6,363 bases of DNA from Ferruginibacter sp. (GTDB lineage Bacteria; Bacteroidota; Bacteroidia; Chitinophagales; Chitinophagaceae), in NCBI GenBank assembly GCA_025357775.1, contig JANXOQ010000465.1, positions 1 to 6,363 on the forward strand, read 5' to 3'. Each line of letters opens with the position of its first letter. Position 1 is the stretch's first letter. Position numbers and translations under genes: made by a program. The notes under the pieces were generated by a model. That model was given only the letters and a program-made list of their open reading frames with translations. It was not told where the DNA came from and searched no databases. Of this stretch, positions 1-6,363 are shown in pieces.

Positions 1-618
1 AAAAGAAATAATTGGAAAAAAAATAAAGAAAAAATTATTTGTAACAATAAATTGTCTATTTTTTAAAATTTTTTTTGTGTAACTATTGTATAATAGTTTT
101 GCATCTTTATCAAACACACATGTATTAACTAAATATTTTGTTAATGGATTTAAAGGATTGTGTTCAAATAAATATAACCTACCACCTTTTTTTAATATTC
201 GATAAATTTCTTTTAATAATATATTATGCAAAGAAAAATTTACATGATGTAGAACACCTGCTATAAATACAATATCAAATGAGTCATCTGTTTCATTAAT
301 TTCTAAACCATTAAATACTTCAAAAATAGTATTAGGAATATTCTTTTCAACTGCCTCATCTATACTTTTTTTTGAAACGTCAATACCAGTTATAAACCAA
401 TTTGAAAAATATTTGCTAAAAAACAATTCGCTTGCCCCATCACCGCAACCAAAATCTAATAATTTGAGCGTTTGTTTTTCTTCAAATTCGAACAATGTTT
501 TAACTCTCATTTCTGCAAAATAAAAACTATCTGCACCAGATAATATGATATTGTCTGTATGTATTTTTCTATAGTTTTCGGCAAATTCATCAAATTCATC
601 AAATATTCTTTCTTTCAT
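1..618 (-). CDS. Class I SAM-dependent methyltransferase, 3' end cut by the window edge
   Basis: This is an open frame of 206 codons from an ATG at 618-616 to the left edge with no stop, so the C-terminus is missing. It shows the Rossmann-fold methyltransferase motifs in order: motif I LLDFGCGDG (residues 53-61) for SAM binding, the motif II acidic end GIDVS (78-82), FDIVFIAGVLHHV (114-126), and the post-motif LKKGGRLYLFEHN (142-154). The stretch EHNPLNPLTKYLVN (152-165), followed by a hydrophobic FFIFFP (198-202 region), resembles a family of small-molecule or glycan-lipid methyltransferases common in bacterial surface-polysaccharide regions. The substrate cannot be read from sequence. An in-frame ATG at 669 would add 17 residues but would run into the divergent gene. 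The 618 start is preferred because it gives the usual short N-terminus, KERIFDEF. Residues 7-12 carry a doubled DEF from a 9-bp tandem repeat. It is divergent from the YfhO-like gene. The methyltransferase call is firm; the pathway is inferred. Confidence 0.9.
   Translation of the reverse strand, partial: MKERIFDEFDEFAENYRKIHTDNIILSGADSFYFAEMRVKTLFEFEEKQTLKLLDFGCGDGASELFFSKYFSNWFITGIDVSKKSIDEAVEKNIPNTIFEVFNGLEINETDDSFDIVFIAGVLHHVNFSLHNILLKEIYRILKKGGRLYLFEHNPLNPLTKYLVNTCVFDKDAKLLYNSYTKKILKNRQFIVTNNFFFIFFPIISF
583..604. repeat. 9-bp in-frame tandem duplication inside the methyltransferase gene
   Basis: On the plus strand the unit AAATTCATC occurs twice in direct succession (583-591 and 592-600), and 601-604 repeats its first four bases. 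On the coding strand this gives the duplicated tripeptide DEF at residues 8-10 of the product and directly after. Because the unit is a multiple of three, gain or loss of a copy would keep the frame. Confidence 0.8.
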
Positions 619-647
619 ATTTTTTTTAATTATTGTATTTTGCGGGT
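619..647. other. 29-bp gap between divergent starts
   Basis: This gap separates the ATG of the methyltransferase (minus) from the ATG of the YfhO-like gene (plus). It is almost entirely A/T, with GCGGG just before the plus-strand ATG. Neither side has a Shine-Dalgarno sequence, as is usual in Bacteroidota. It is too short to hold two full promoters, so at least one must lie inside the opposite coding region. The nearest plus-strand box, TATTTTG (636-642), is one base short of the TAnnTTTG consensus. A minus-strand box TATAATTG (658-651) has one mismatch. I cannot assign either with confidence. Confidence 0.4.
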
Positions 648-2780
648 ATGCAATTATACGAAAATTCATATAAGATAAGTTTAAAAATGATTTTAGCTTT
701 CTTTATTATAATGGTAATTGGGTTGTTCCCTGTTGCAACTTTCTTATTTGCTTTAAAAAATGATGCTTTTACAGGATATTTTCCACCTAAGTTTTTTATG
801 AGTGAAAGTATTCATTCAGGTTCAATTCCACTTTGGAATCCGTACATAAATTTTGGAATACCTCAGTATGGGGATATGAGTAGTGGTTTTTGGAGTCCAA
901 TTACATGGTTTTTTTCATCTTCTATTGGCTACAATGCTTATACTTTTACTATAGAATTATTAATGTATATTTTGATTGGAGGTATTGGAATGTATAAACT
1001 ATTATCGTATTGGGGTATTTATGATAAAATTAAGTTTATAGCAGGTATTTCATTTATGCTTTGCGGCTTTAATATTGGTCACTTACAACATTTTAATTGG
1101 ATAAGCGGGGCATCTTTTTTGCCATGGTGTTTATGGAGCTATCTAGTTTTGCTAAAAGAATATTCGCTTAAAAATGCTATAATAACTTCATTAATTTTTT
1201 ACTTATTTGTATCATCAGCACATCCTGGTATTAGTATCGTATCAATATATTTTTTTATTACAGTTTTTTTATTTGTTTTTTTTCAAAATGCAAATAAACT
1301 AAGTTTTATACATAAAATTAAATATTTTACTAAAGTACAGCTTTTATTTATATTGTTTTTCTTATTGCTTTCAGCTGGTATGATAGCTGGCTATTTAGAT
1401 ATTATTCCACATTTTTCTAGAGGCGATAAACTTTATTTAGAAAACTCTTTAGGTAATACTACAAGCCTTAAATGTTGGATAAGCATAATACTACCATTTT
1501 CTACAGTTAAAAATGATGCTTTTTTTAATACAGACATAAGTATGAGAAATTGTTATTTTGGTATTACTCTATTAATTTTTCTTTTGTATTTTATTTTTAG
1601 CAAGAAAACAAAATGGCAAGTATTATTTTTTCTTTTTGGTATTTTTACTGCGTTATTATCATTAGGTAAATGGTTTAAAACAATAGGTTATTATTTAATG
1701 CCTGGCATAAGTTATGTAAGGTTAAATGGAGAGTTTAGAATATTTTCAATTTTTTGTTTTATAATTATTGCTGCCTTAGAAATAAACAAATATTTTGAAA
1801 CAAATAGAAAATTTGATTTTAAACTAAAATATATATTTATAATATTAAATCTAGTTCTTGTATCTGCTGTTTTTTACGGATTGTATGGTGCTTTATATTA
1901 CAAATCTGGTATTTTATTTAGTTTCAATATTTTTAAAAATACTAGTGGTTTTGTAAATAAATTAAAATTAATGATAGATATTATTAGCTTTAATGATACT
2001 TTTTGGATACAAGGTGTTTTACAATTATTATTACTATTTATTATTTACAAAAGTTTACTCAAAAAAAATATTACACTCCTAAAAAAAGTTATTATTGTAG
2101 AATTAATTTTAGCTAGTTTAATAAATATACCTTTTACTGGCGTTGGCAAATTATCTGTAGCTAATATTCAAAAAATTTTGAGCGAATCAAAAAAAGGCAT
2201 TCCAATACCTGCGTTAACAACTATAGCACAACATAATATTGAAGGACTGTTTTATAAAGAAATTGTTGGTGACTGGAGCATGTATAGTAAACAAATTGGC
2301 TGTAATAAGGCAGTGCCGTATCCAATAGTTTTAAAAAATACAACATTGTATTTTGACTCTTTAAAAAAAAATAGCAACATATCTGTAAATAATAAACCAT
2401 TTATATTTTTAGCCAATTATTTTACAGACGCTGTAAATAGTTTTGCAATTAATAATTTAGTAATAAAAAATTTTGAACCTAACAAAATTGAGTTCTTTAC
2501 AAATTCCGATGCTAATTCAAATGTTTTTTATCTCCAAAATTACTATCCTCATTGGTATTTTAATAATGGACTTGACCATAATCTTATGAAAAAAGCAGGC
2601 ATAAATTTTATGAGTGCACCAATTAAAAAAGGTAATGGGCTTATTTCTTTTTCATTTGAGCCTACCGTTATCAAATGTATGATGGTTTTAAGTTTAATAG
2701 TTTTTTTTATTTTATTATTTTTATTATTCATTATTAAACAGCCCTCCCCTTCAAAGCCTCACCAATTGCACTATCCATAA
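648..2780 (+). CDS. YfhO-family polytopic membrane protein (GT-C-like glycosyltransferase superfamily)
   Basis: The product is 710 residues with roughly 13-14 hydrophobic segments: about 16-37, 100-118, 129-147, 155-170, 177-212 (two), 231-252, 303-340 (two), 368-380, 395-415, 455-470, 480-495 and 677-697. A soluble, presumably extracytoplasmic part (about 500-675) sits before the last helix. After helix 1 come the acidic KNDAF (Asp39) and [10 protein letters not shown]...[10 protein letters not shown] (61-84). This layout is characteristic of YfhO-type proteins, in which an early-loop Asp is the expected catalytic residue of GT-C enzymes using polyprenyl-phosphate sugars. PNKIEFF (611-617) and QNYYPHWY (630-637) match the family's C-terminal domain. 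The likely role is transfer of a sugar to a surface glycan, lipid or teichoic-like acceptor; donor and acceptor are unknown. The ATG at 648 is preferred over an in-frame TTG at 633, which would add five residues. The last 16 codons, including the stop, overlap hscA antisense, so the tail after IIKQ is probably not conserved. Confidence 0.85.
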   Translation: MQLYENSYKISLKMILAFFIIMVIGLFPVATFLFALKNDAFTGYFPPKFFMSESIHSGSIPLWNPYINFGIPQYGDMSSGFWSPITWFFSSSIGYNAYTFTIELLMYILIGGIGMYKLLSYWGIYDKIKFIAGISFMLCGFNIGHLQHFNWISGASFLPWCLWSYLVLLKEYSLKNAIITSLIFYLFVSSAHPGISIVSIYFFITVFLFVFFQNANKLSFIHKIKYFTKVQLLFILFFLLLSAGMIAGYLDIIPHFSRGDKLYLENSLGNTTSLKCWISIILPFSTVKNDAFFNTDISMRNCYFGITLLIFLLYFIFSKKTKWQVLFFLFGIFTALLSLGKWFKTIGYYLMPGISYVRLNGEFRIFSIFCFIIIAALEINKYFETNRKFDFKLKYIFIILNLVLVSAVFYGLYGALYYKSGILFSFNIFKNTSGFVNKLKLMIDIISFNDTFWIQGVLQLLLLFIIYKSLLKKNITLLKKVIIVELILASLINIPFTGVGKLSVANIQKILSESKKGIPIPALTTIAQHNIEGLFYKEIVGDWSMYSKQIGCNKAVPYPIVLKNTTLYFDSLKKNSNISVNNKPFIFLANYFTDAVNSFAINNLVIKNFEPNKIEFFTNSDANSNVFYLQNYYPHWYFNNGLDHNLMKKAGINFMSAPIKKGNGLISFSFEPTVIKCMMVLSLIVFFILLFLLFIIKQPSPSKPHQLHYP

Positions 2781-4608
2781 TTCTTTCAGCATAAGGTCTT
2801 GTTAAATCGTTTAATTCTGTAGATTTATTTTGTATTAAACTTTTATCATTCATCGTAATAGCTAATTGCAATGATTGCATTGCTAGTGCGGTTTCCTGTA
2901 GTTCATTTCCAATTAAGTATTGAGTATTTTTTTGCAAAAACCTTTCAGTAGTTTTTAGTAGTTGCTCTCCCTCGGTTTTAGCTTCTGCCAATGCTCTTGC
3001 TACAATATCTACTTCTGCATTTGCCATAGAATCTAAAAGCATTTTTTCTACAGTTGCATCATCTATTCCAAGCTGTGGTTTTATTTCTATTGCTTGTTCA
3101 ATACCGCTTCTTAATTCTTTCGCTTTTACAGTAAGTATACCATCTGCATTTATAATAAAACTTACTTGCACTTTTGCCATGCCTGCTGGCATAGCAGGTA
3201 TACCTTTTAGGTTTAGGGTTGCAAGCAATCTGTTGTCGCTCACAATATCTCTCTCACCTTGGTATACACTTATACGCATATTTACTTGTGCATCTATTTG
3301 TGTAGTATACTCACGTGCAGCAGAGGAAGGTATTTTTGCATTGCGTGGAATAATTACATCCATTAATTCTCCTGCTGTTTCTATACCAAGGCTAAGCGGG
3401 GTAATATCTAGCAATAAAACATCTTTATTATTTCCAGCTAAAATATCTGCTTGGATGGCTGCACCAAGTGCCACTACTTCATCTGGGTTTACAGTATCAT
3501 TAACTGGCTTTGCAAAATAATCACTAAGCATTTCTTTTACCAATTGTACTCTTGTACTTCCCCCCACCATTATCACTTCGTCTATTTCTTTTTTTTGCAA
3601 GCCAGCATCTTTCATAGCTTTTTTGCAACAAGCAATTGTTCTTTCTATTAATGGTTTTATTATTTGTGTAAATGATGTTTGTGATAAAACTAATTTATAA
3701 TTATTTAACTCATCTTCATAATTAGTATTTATTGAAAGTGCTTTTTTTGCTTCTTCCGCTTTTAATCTTATGGCTTGTGCAAAAGATGTATTTTGTTTTA
3801 AATAATCATTGCCAATATTTAATTGTACTAGCCAATATTGCACAATTGCATTATCAAAATCATCTCCACCTAAATAAGTATCACCATTGGTAGAAAGCAC
3901 TTCAAATACACCAGCATTCAATTTTAAAATAGATACATCAAAAGTACCTCCCCCTAAATCATAGACTGCTATTGTTTTTTGTAATCCTCCCTCACCCGAT
4001 ATGTTAGATTGAACTCCTAAACCATAGCCCAAACTTGCAGCGGTAGGTTCATTTATTATTCTTAAAACATCTAGCCCTGCTAGTTTTCCAGCATCTCTAG
4101 TGGCTTGTCTTTGTGCATCGTTAAAGTAAGCTGGCACCGTTATCACCGCTTTGTTTACAGGTGTTTTAAGAATATGCTCGGCTCGTTTTTTTAATTCTTT
4201 TAAAATTAAAGCAGATAAATCTACAGGGGAATAAAATTTATCATCCACTTTTATTTTTACTTGCTTATTTGCATCTTCATCTATAATTTTATAAGAAAAA
4301 AAATTGGCGTTTGCTTTTATATCATCATAGTTTTTACCTAATAACCGTTTTGCAGAAAAAATAGTCCTTTCTGGATTTTTAATTAAAAACGCCTTAGCAT
4401 CATTGCCTACAATTGCATTTGCATGCTCATCAAAATATATAACAGAAGGTACTAAAGCACTGCTATCATGTTCTTTTAAAACAATTGCTTTTTTTGTATC
4501 AGGGTGCACAACTGCTATTAAACTATTTGTTGTGCCTAGGTCAATACCTACTACTATTTCTTCTTTTTGCAAACTACCTGTAGCAATATTTATCCCAATT
4601 TTAGCCAT
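2734..4608 (-). CDS. hscA: HscA, Hsp70-type chaperone for Fe-S cluster assembly
   Basis: This is a complete 624-residue Hsp70; E. coli HscA is about 616. The nucleotide-binding domain carries phosphate loop 1 GIDLGTTNS (21-29), the SAKRLLG lysine (Lys87), [16 protein letters not shown] (155-170), [13 protein letters not shown] (186-198), phosphate loop 2 [13 protein letters not shown] (216-228), LGGDDFD (246-252) and the adenosine motif [10 protein letters not shown] (348-357). The interdomain linker [12 protein letters not shown] is at 397-408. The substrate-binding domain follows, then a helical lid to the C-terminus. HscA rather than DnaK is indicated by the N-terminal extension of about 20 residues before GIDLGTT, LGGDDFD instead of DnaK's [15 protein letters not shown], the KGIPAMPAG segment (468-476), and no disordered DnaK-type C-terminal tail. 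With the J-protein HscB it would act ATP-dependently on the scaffold IscU to release Fe-S clusters; neither partner is in the window. The ATG at 4608-4606 has an A/T-rich leader with no Shine-Dalgarno. The C-terminus looks intact despite the 47-bp overlap with the convergent gene. Confidence 0.93.
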   Translation of the reverse strand: MAKIGINIATGSLQKEEIVVGIDLGTTNSLIAVVHPDTKKAIVLKEHDSSALVPSVIYFDEHANAIVGNDAKAFLIKNPERTIFSAKRLLGKNYDDIKANANFFSYKIIDEDANKQVKIKVDDKFYSPVDLSALILKELKKRAEHILKTPVNKAVITVPAYFNDAQRQATRDAGKLAGLDVLRIINEPTAASLGYGLGVQSNISGEGGLQKTIAVYDLGGGTFDVSILKLNAGVFEVLSTNGDTYLGGDDFDNAIVQYWLVQLNIGNDYLKQNTSFAQAIRLKAEEAKKALSINTNYEDELNNYKLVLSQTSFTQIIKPLIERTIACCKKAMKDAGLQKKEIDEVIMVGGSTRVQLVKEMLSDYFAKPVNDTVNPDEVVALGAAIQADILAGNNKDVLLLDITPLSLGIETAGELMDVIIPRNAKIPSSAAREYTTQIDAQVNMRISVYQGERDIVSDNRLLATLNLKGIPAMPAGMAKVQVSFIINADGILTVKAKELRSGIEQAIEIKPQLGIDDATVEKMLLDSMANAEVDIVARALAEAKTEGEQLLKTTERFLQKNTQYLIGNELQETALAMQSLQLAITMNDKSLIQNKSTELNDLTRPYAERIMDSAIGEALKGRAV

Positions 4609-4622
4609 TTATTTTATTTGTG

Positions 4623-4630
4623 CAAAAGTA
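4623..4630 (-). promoter_or_regulatory. Probable hscA promoter, Bacteroidota -7 box
   Basis: On the minus strand TACTTTTG (4630 to 4623) is an exact match to the Bacteroidota primary-sigma -7 consensus TAnnTTTG. It ends 14 nt before the hscA ATG, which implies a very short leader. No good -33 TTG is present at the usual distance: the nearest TTG, in the terminator loop at 4647-4645, leaves only 14 nt of spacing. The position, directly after a terminator and before an orphaned gene start, supports the call. The box alone is short enough to occur by chance in such AT-rich DNA. Confidence 0.45.
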
Positions 4631-4632
4631 TT

Positions 4633-4657
4633 AAAAAAGCCCCGCAAGAGCAGGGCT
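4633..4657 (-). terminator. Intrinsic terminator of the secreted-protein gene
   Basis: Read on the minus strand, AGCCCTGC (4657-4650), loop TCTT, then GCGGGGCT (4645-4638) forms an 8-bp stem with one G-U wobble, and TTTTTT (4638-4633) runs off its 3' side. On the plus strand the wobble becomes a C-A mismatch and the 3' side is less T-rich, so the signal is oriented for minus-strand transcription. It lies 80 nt after the stop of the upstream gene and 24 nt before hscA, separating the two into different transcription units. It is the only GC-rich hairpin in the gap. Confidence 0.85.
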
Positions 4658-4704
4658 AAATTTTATTTGTTTTTTTAAAATCTAAATTAAAAATTCAATA
4701 AATA

Positions 4705-4722
4705 ATTGTAAGTTTTTACAAT
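4705..4722. repeat. Short perfect AT-rich inverted repeat in the 3' untranslated region
   Basis: ATTGTAA and TTACAAT form a perfect 7-bp palindromic stem around a 4-nt loop, 14 nt beyond the stop codon of the secreted-protein gene. The stem has only one G-C pair, so it would be a weak hairpin. It may be a small 3' end structure ahead of the real terminator, a binding site, or chance in AT-rich DNA. Confidence 0.35.
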
Positions 4723-4736
4723 ACTCTATATTTATT

Positions 4737-6363
4737 TTATCTCATTAAATACATTTTACCATATCCCTTTTTAAAATATTTTTCACTATCATCTTCGTCA
4801 GCTTTATATTTATCTAACGATGCGCCATTAAGGTTTGTTATTACTCTATAAATATACACACCATTTGCAAGCGCCTGTCCATACATATCTGTGCCATCCC
4901 ATTTATAATTGGTTATATTTCTTCCAATGTGTATGTCAGTCAATTCATCTTTGGTTATTTCTTTTACAACCTTGCCCGTAATGGTAAGTATTTGTATGCG
5001 CAAGTTTTGTGGCACTTGTGTGCCTGTAAGCGTAAATACAAAAGCTGTAGATGTTGTAAATGGATTTGGATAATTTAGCATCTCACTTATCATTGGCTTA
5101 TTTATAACTTTAAATGCTACTCTATATTCCAATGCACCTGCTTTATTACCAGATATATCTTTGCCAGATACTACCAACTCATACTCTCCATCTTTTGGTA
5201 ATGTTGGTTTAAAATTTATAGTGGCTGCATTTTCGCCTGATGATAAATTTGCCGCTGTAAAAACTAAAGTGTCGGTATTAAATTTATAATTACGAAGGTT
5301 TTGCTCACCAGGGTATCTTAATTGCACTTTCATTAAAGAGGTATCATTTAAGGCTAAAAATTTATTCTCATCTTTTAGCTTAATTAAAATATTAGGTTTT
5401 GAAGAAACTATATCCCTACTTAATATATGTATACCATCAAACGTTACATCAAGTAATGGATTTTGAGCATCTCCTCTCACATAAAAATCTTTGTACAAAA
5501 TGTTATTTGGGTGATACTGTTCTAGCTGGTCATTGTTAGGATTTACATCTAAAAATAAAGTGTTTGCACCAATATAATTTTGAGATGGTATGGCGTAAGA
5601 TATTTTTAAAGTATCACCAGCTACTAATATTTTGCCGTTTGGTAAATTGATAATGTTATCTACATTGTTATTGTTTTTTATACGCAAACCTATTTTCATT
5701 GTACTAGCAAAATCTTTTTTACTTACATTTTTAAATGCAACAGAAAAATTTATAGAATCACCTGCGTCTACTGTATCTCTCATACTAAAAAGTATGTTTG
5801 GAGCTATTGCACCTTCTGGCACAAAACTAGCATTTAGTTTTAAAAACTTTAATTGATTAGGGGTGGCATATAAATTATCTTTTGTTATAATTTTGATTTT
5901 TAAATAAGGGTAAATTGAAGCATTTATAAATCCAATTGTTGTGTCTAATGAACTATTAATGGTTTTAATTGAATCTATATTTCCATTTGATTTAATACCC
6001 CATATTTCAAGTTTTACAGAGTCGCCAAGCCCAGCATCTATCGATTTTCCATTCCACCGCAAAGATTCCCAAGTTTTTGCAGGGCCAAAAACAGGAGATT
6101 CGATAACCCCATTTTTTTCCTTTTTTATCAAATCAATTTCGGATGATATTGGAGCTGTAGAATTTAAGCCAACATTTTGAATAGGAATGAAGCTAGCATT
6201 GCCTTTTTTACAAAAATAAATAAAAGGAATATTTTTTGTGAAACTATCAATTTTATTAAAGCCTAGCTGCTTTAACTTGTGATAAAGTGAATTGTTAGAG
6301 CCATATAAAGCAGTATCGCTTTTCCATGTGTCTATAAAAGATGAATTTGCAGTTTGTCCTAAA
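4737..6363 (-). CDS. C-terminal part of a large secreted T9SS-type protein, probably C25-peptidase (PorU2-like)
   Basis: The frame is open from the right edge (first full codon 6362-6360) to TAA at 4739-4737, giving 541 visible codons; the N-terminus is missing. A TTG at 6131 is internal, not a start, because coding continues upstream. In visible numbering: residues 1-75 end in LKQLGFNKIDSF...PFIYFCKKG, resembling the distal half of an ILEI/FAM3-like domain. A beta-rich segment follows from SPVFGPAKTW (89-98). About 195-297 looks CARDB/Ig-like (DAGDSINFSVAFKNVS; LDVNPNNDQLEQYHPNN). Another beta domain spans about 301-420. The C-terminal FlgD-like/T9SS sorting-type domain (about 424-541) has LNYPNPFTTST, ILTITGKVVKEI, WDGTDMYGQALANGVYIYRV and final GKMYLMR. 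From memory of Chitinophagaceae proteins, this C-terminal architecture belongs to very long C25-family cysteine peptidases, some annotated as putative T9SS sortase PorU2. The catalytic domain is not visible, so enzyme identity is inferred. Export through T9SS and surface location are expected. Confidence 0.75.
   Translation of the reverse strand, partial: LGQTANSSFIDTWKSDTALYGSNNSLYHKLKQLGFNKIDSFTKNIPFIYFCKKGNASFIPIQNVGLNSTAPISSEIDLIKKEKNGVIESPVFGPAKTWESLRWNGKSIDAGLGDSVKLEIWGIKSNGNIDSIKTINSSLDTTIGFINASIYPYLKIKIITKDNLYATPNQLKFLKLNASFVPEGAIAPNILFSMRDTVDAGDSINFSVAFKNVSKKDFASTMKIGLRIKNNNNVDNIINLPNGKILVAGDTLKISYAIPSQNYIGANTLFLDVNPNNDQLEQYHPNNILYKDFYVRGDAQNPLLDVTFDGIHILSRDIVSSKPNILIKLKDENKFLALNDTSLMKVQLRYPGEQNLRNYKFNTDTLVFTAANLSSGENAATINFKPTLPKDGEYELVVSGKDISGNKAGALEYRVAFKVINKPMISEMLNYPNPFTTSTAFVFTLTGTQVPQNLRIQILTITGKVVKEITKDELTDIHIGRNITNYKWDGTDMYGQALANGVYIYRVITNLNGASLDKYKADEDDSEKYFKKGYGKMYLMR

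Noticed and set aside
572..579. TAGTTTTC as a plus-strand -7 box for the YfhO-like gene
   Set aside because: It has a mismatch at the important final G and no clear -33 partner. One-mismatch boxes are frequent in DNA this AT-rich.
633..647. TTG start adding five residues (MYFAG) to the YfhO-like protein
   Set aside because: An ATG follows at 648. The extension overlaps the promoter-like TATTTTGC stretch and adds nothing recognisable.
619..669. Upstream in-frame ATG at 669 for the methyltransferase
   Set aside because: It would overlap the start of the divergent gene, and the extra 17 residues read from A/T-rich spacer do not look like the family N-terminus.
2549..2731. Minus-strand frame of 60 codons downstream of hscA
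   Set aside because: It is antisense to the conserved C-terminal domain of the YfhO-like protein and is lysine/asparagine-rich, as expected from AT-rich shadow frames.
2700..2737. T/A-rich run as a terminator between the convergent genes
   Set aside because: No stem precedes it on either strand. It encodes the hydrophobic last helix of the YfhO-like protein.
3179..3651. Plus-strand open frames across hscA (3179-3520 and 3451-3651)
   Set aside because: They are antisense shadows of a well-conserved Hsp70 gene with no family-like features.
6129..6131. TTG at 6131 as the start of the T9SS-type protein
   Set aside because: The frame stays open for 77 more codons to the window edge with protein-like content (KLKQLGFNKIDSF), so the gene simply begins outside the window.
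5632..6180. Plus-strand open frames inside the secreted-protein gene (5632-5856, 5941-6180)
   Set aside because: They are antisense to a continuous coding frame with a clear domain pattern, and they have no leader or recognisable motif.

Overview
The window looks like chromosomal DNA from a low-GC member of the Bacteroidota, most likely the Chitinophagales/Chitinophagaceae. The pointers are a C-terminal type IX secretion (T9SS) sorting-type domain on a long secreted peptidase-like protein, an HscA that reads like those of this group, a TAnnTTTG-type promoter box, and no Shine-Dalgarno sequences in A/T-rich leaders. This placement rests on protein resemblance, not on a marker gene.

Layout. 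(a) 1-618, minus strand: a class I SAM-dependent methyltransferase whose 3' end lies beyond the left edge. (b) 648-2780, plus strand: a 710-residue polytopic membrane protein of the YfhO / GT-C-like family, divergent from the methyltransferase with 29 bp between the chosen starts. (c) 2734-4608, minus strand: hscA, the Hsp70 of Fe-S cluster assembly, convergent with the YfhO gene and overlapping its 3' end by 47 bp. (d) 4609-4736: a 128-bp gap holding a clear intrinsic terminator for the upstream gene, immediately followed by a probable hscA promoter. (e) 4737-6363, minus strand: the last 541 codons of a large secreted protein resembling the C25-peptidase (gingipain/PorU-like) proteins of Chitinophagaceae. 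Its N-terminal part and catalytic domain lie beyond the right edge.

How the genes relate. The methyltransferase and YfhO-like protein form a divergent pair of the kind found in surface-polysaccharide or glycan-lipid regions, and their DNA is visibly more AT-rich than the rest. hscA and the secreted protein are housekeeping or lineage-core genes on one strand, but the terminator separates them into two transcription units. The left part therefore looks like the edge of an accessory surface-glycan region abutting core genes, with the junction at the overlapping 3' ends near 2734-2780.

I found no RNA gene, CRISPR array, insertion sequence or phage gene. No previously undescribed system is evident. 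The points most worth a second look are the 47-bp convergent overlap, the back-to-back terminator/promoter before hscA, and the possible ILEI-like domain at the right edge.
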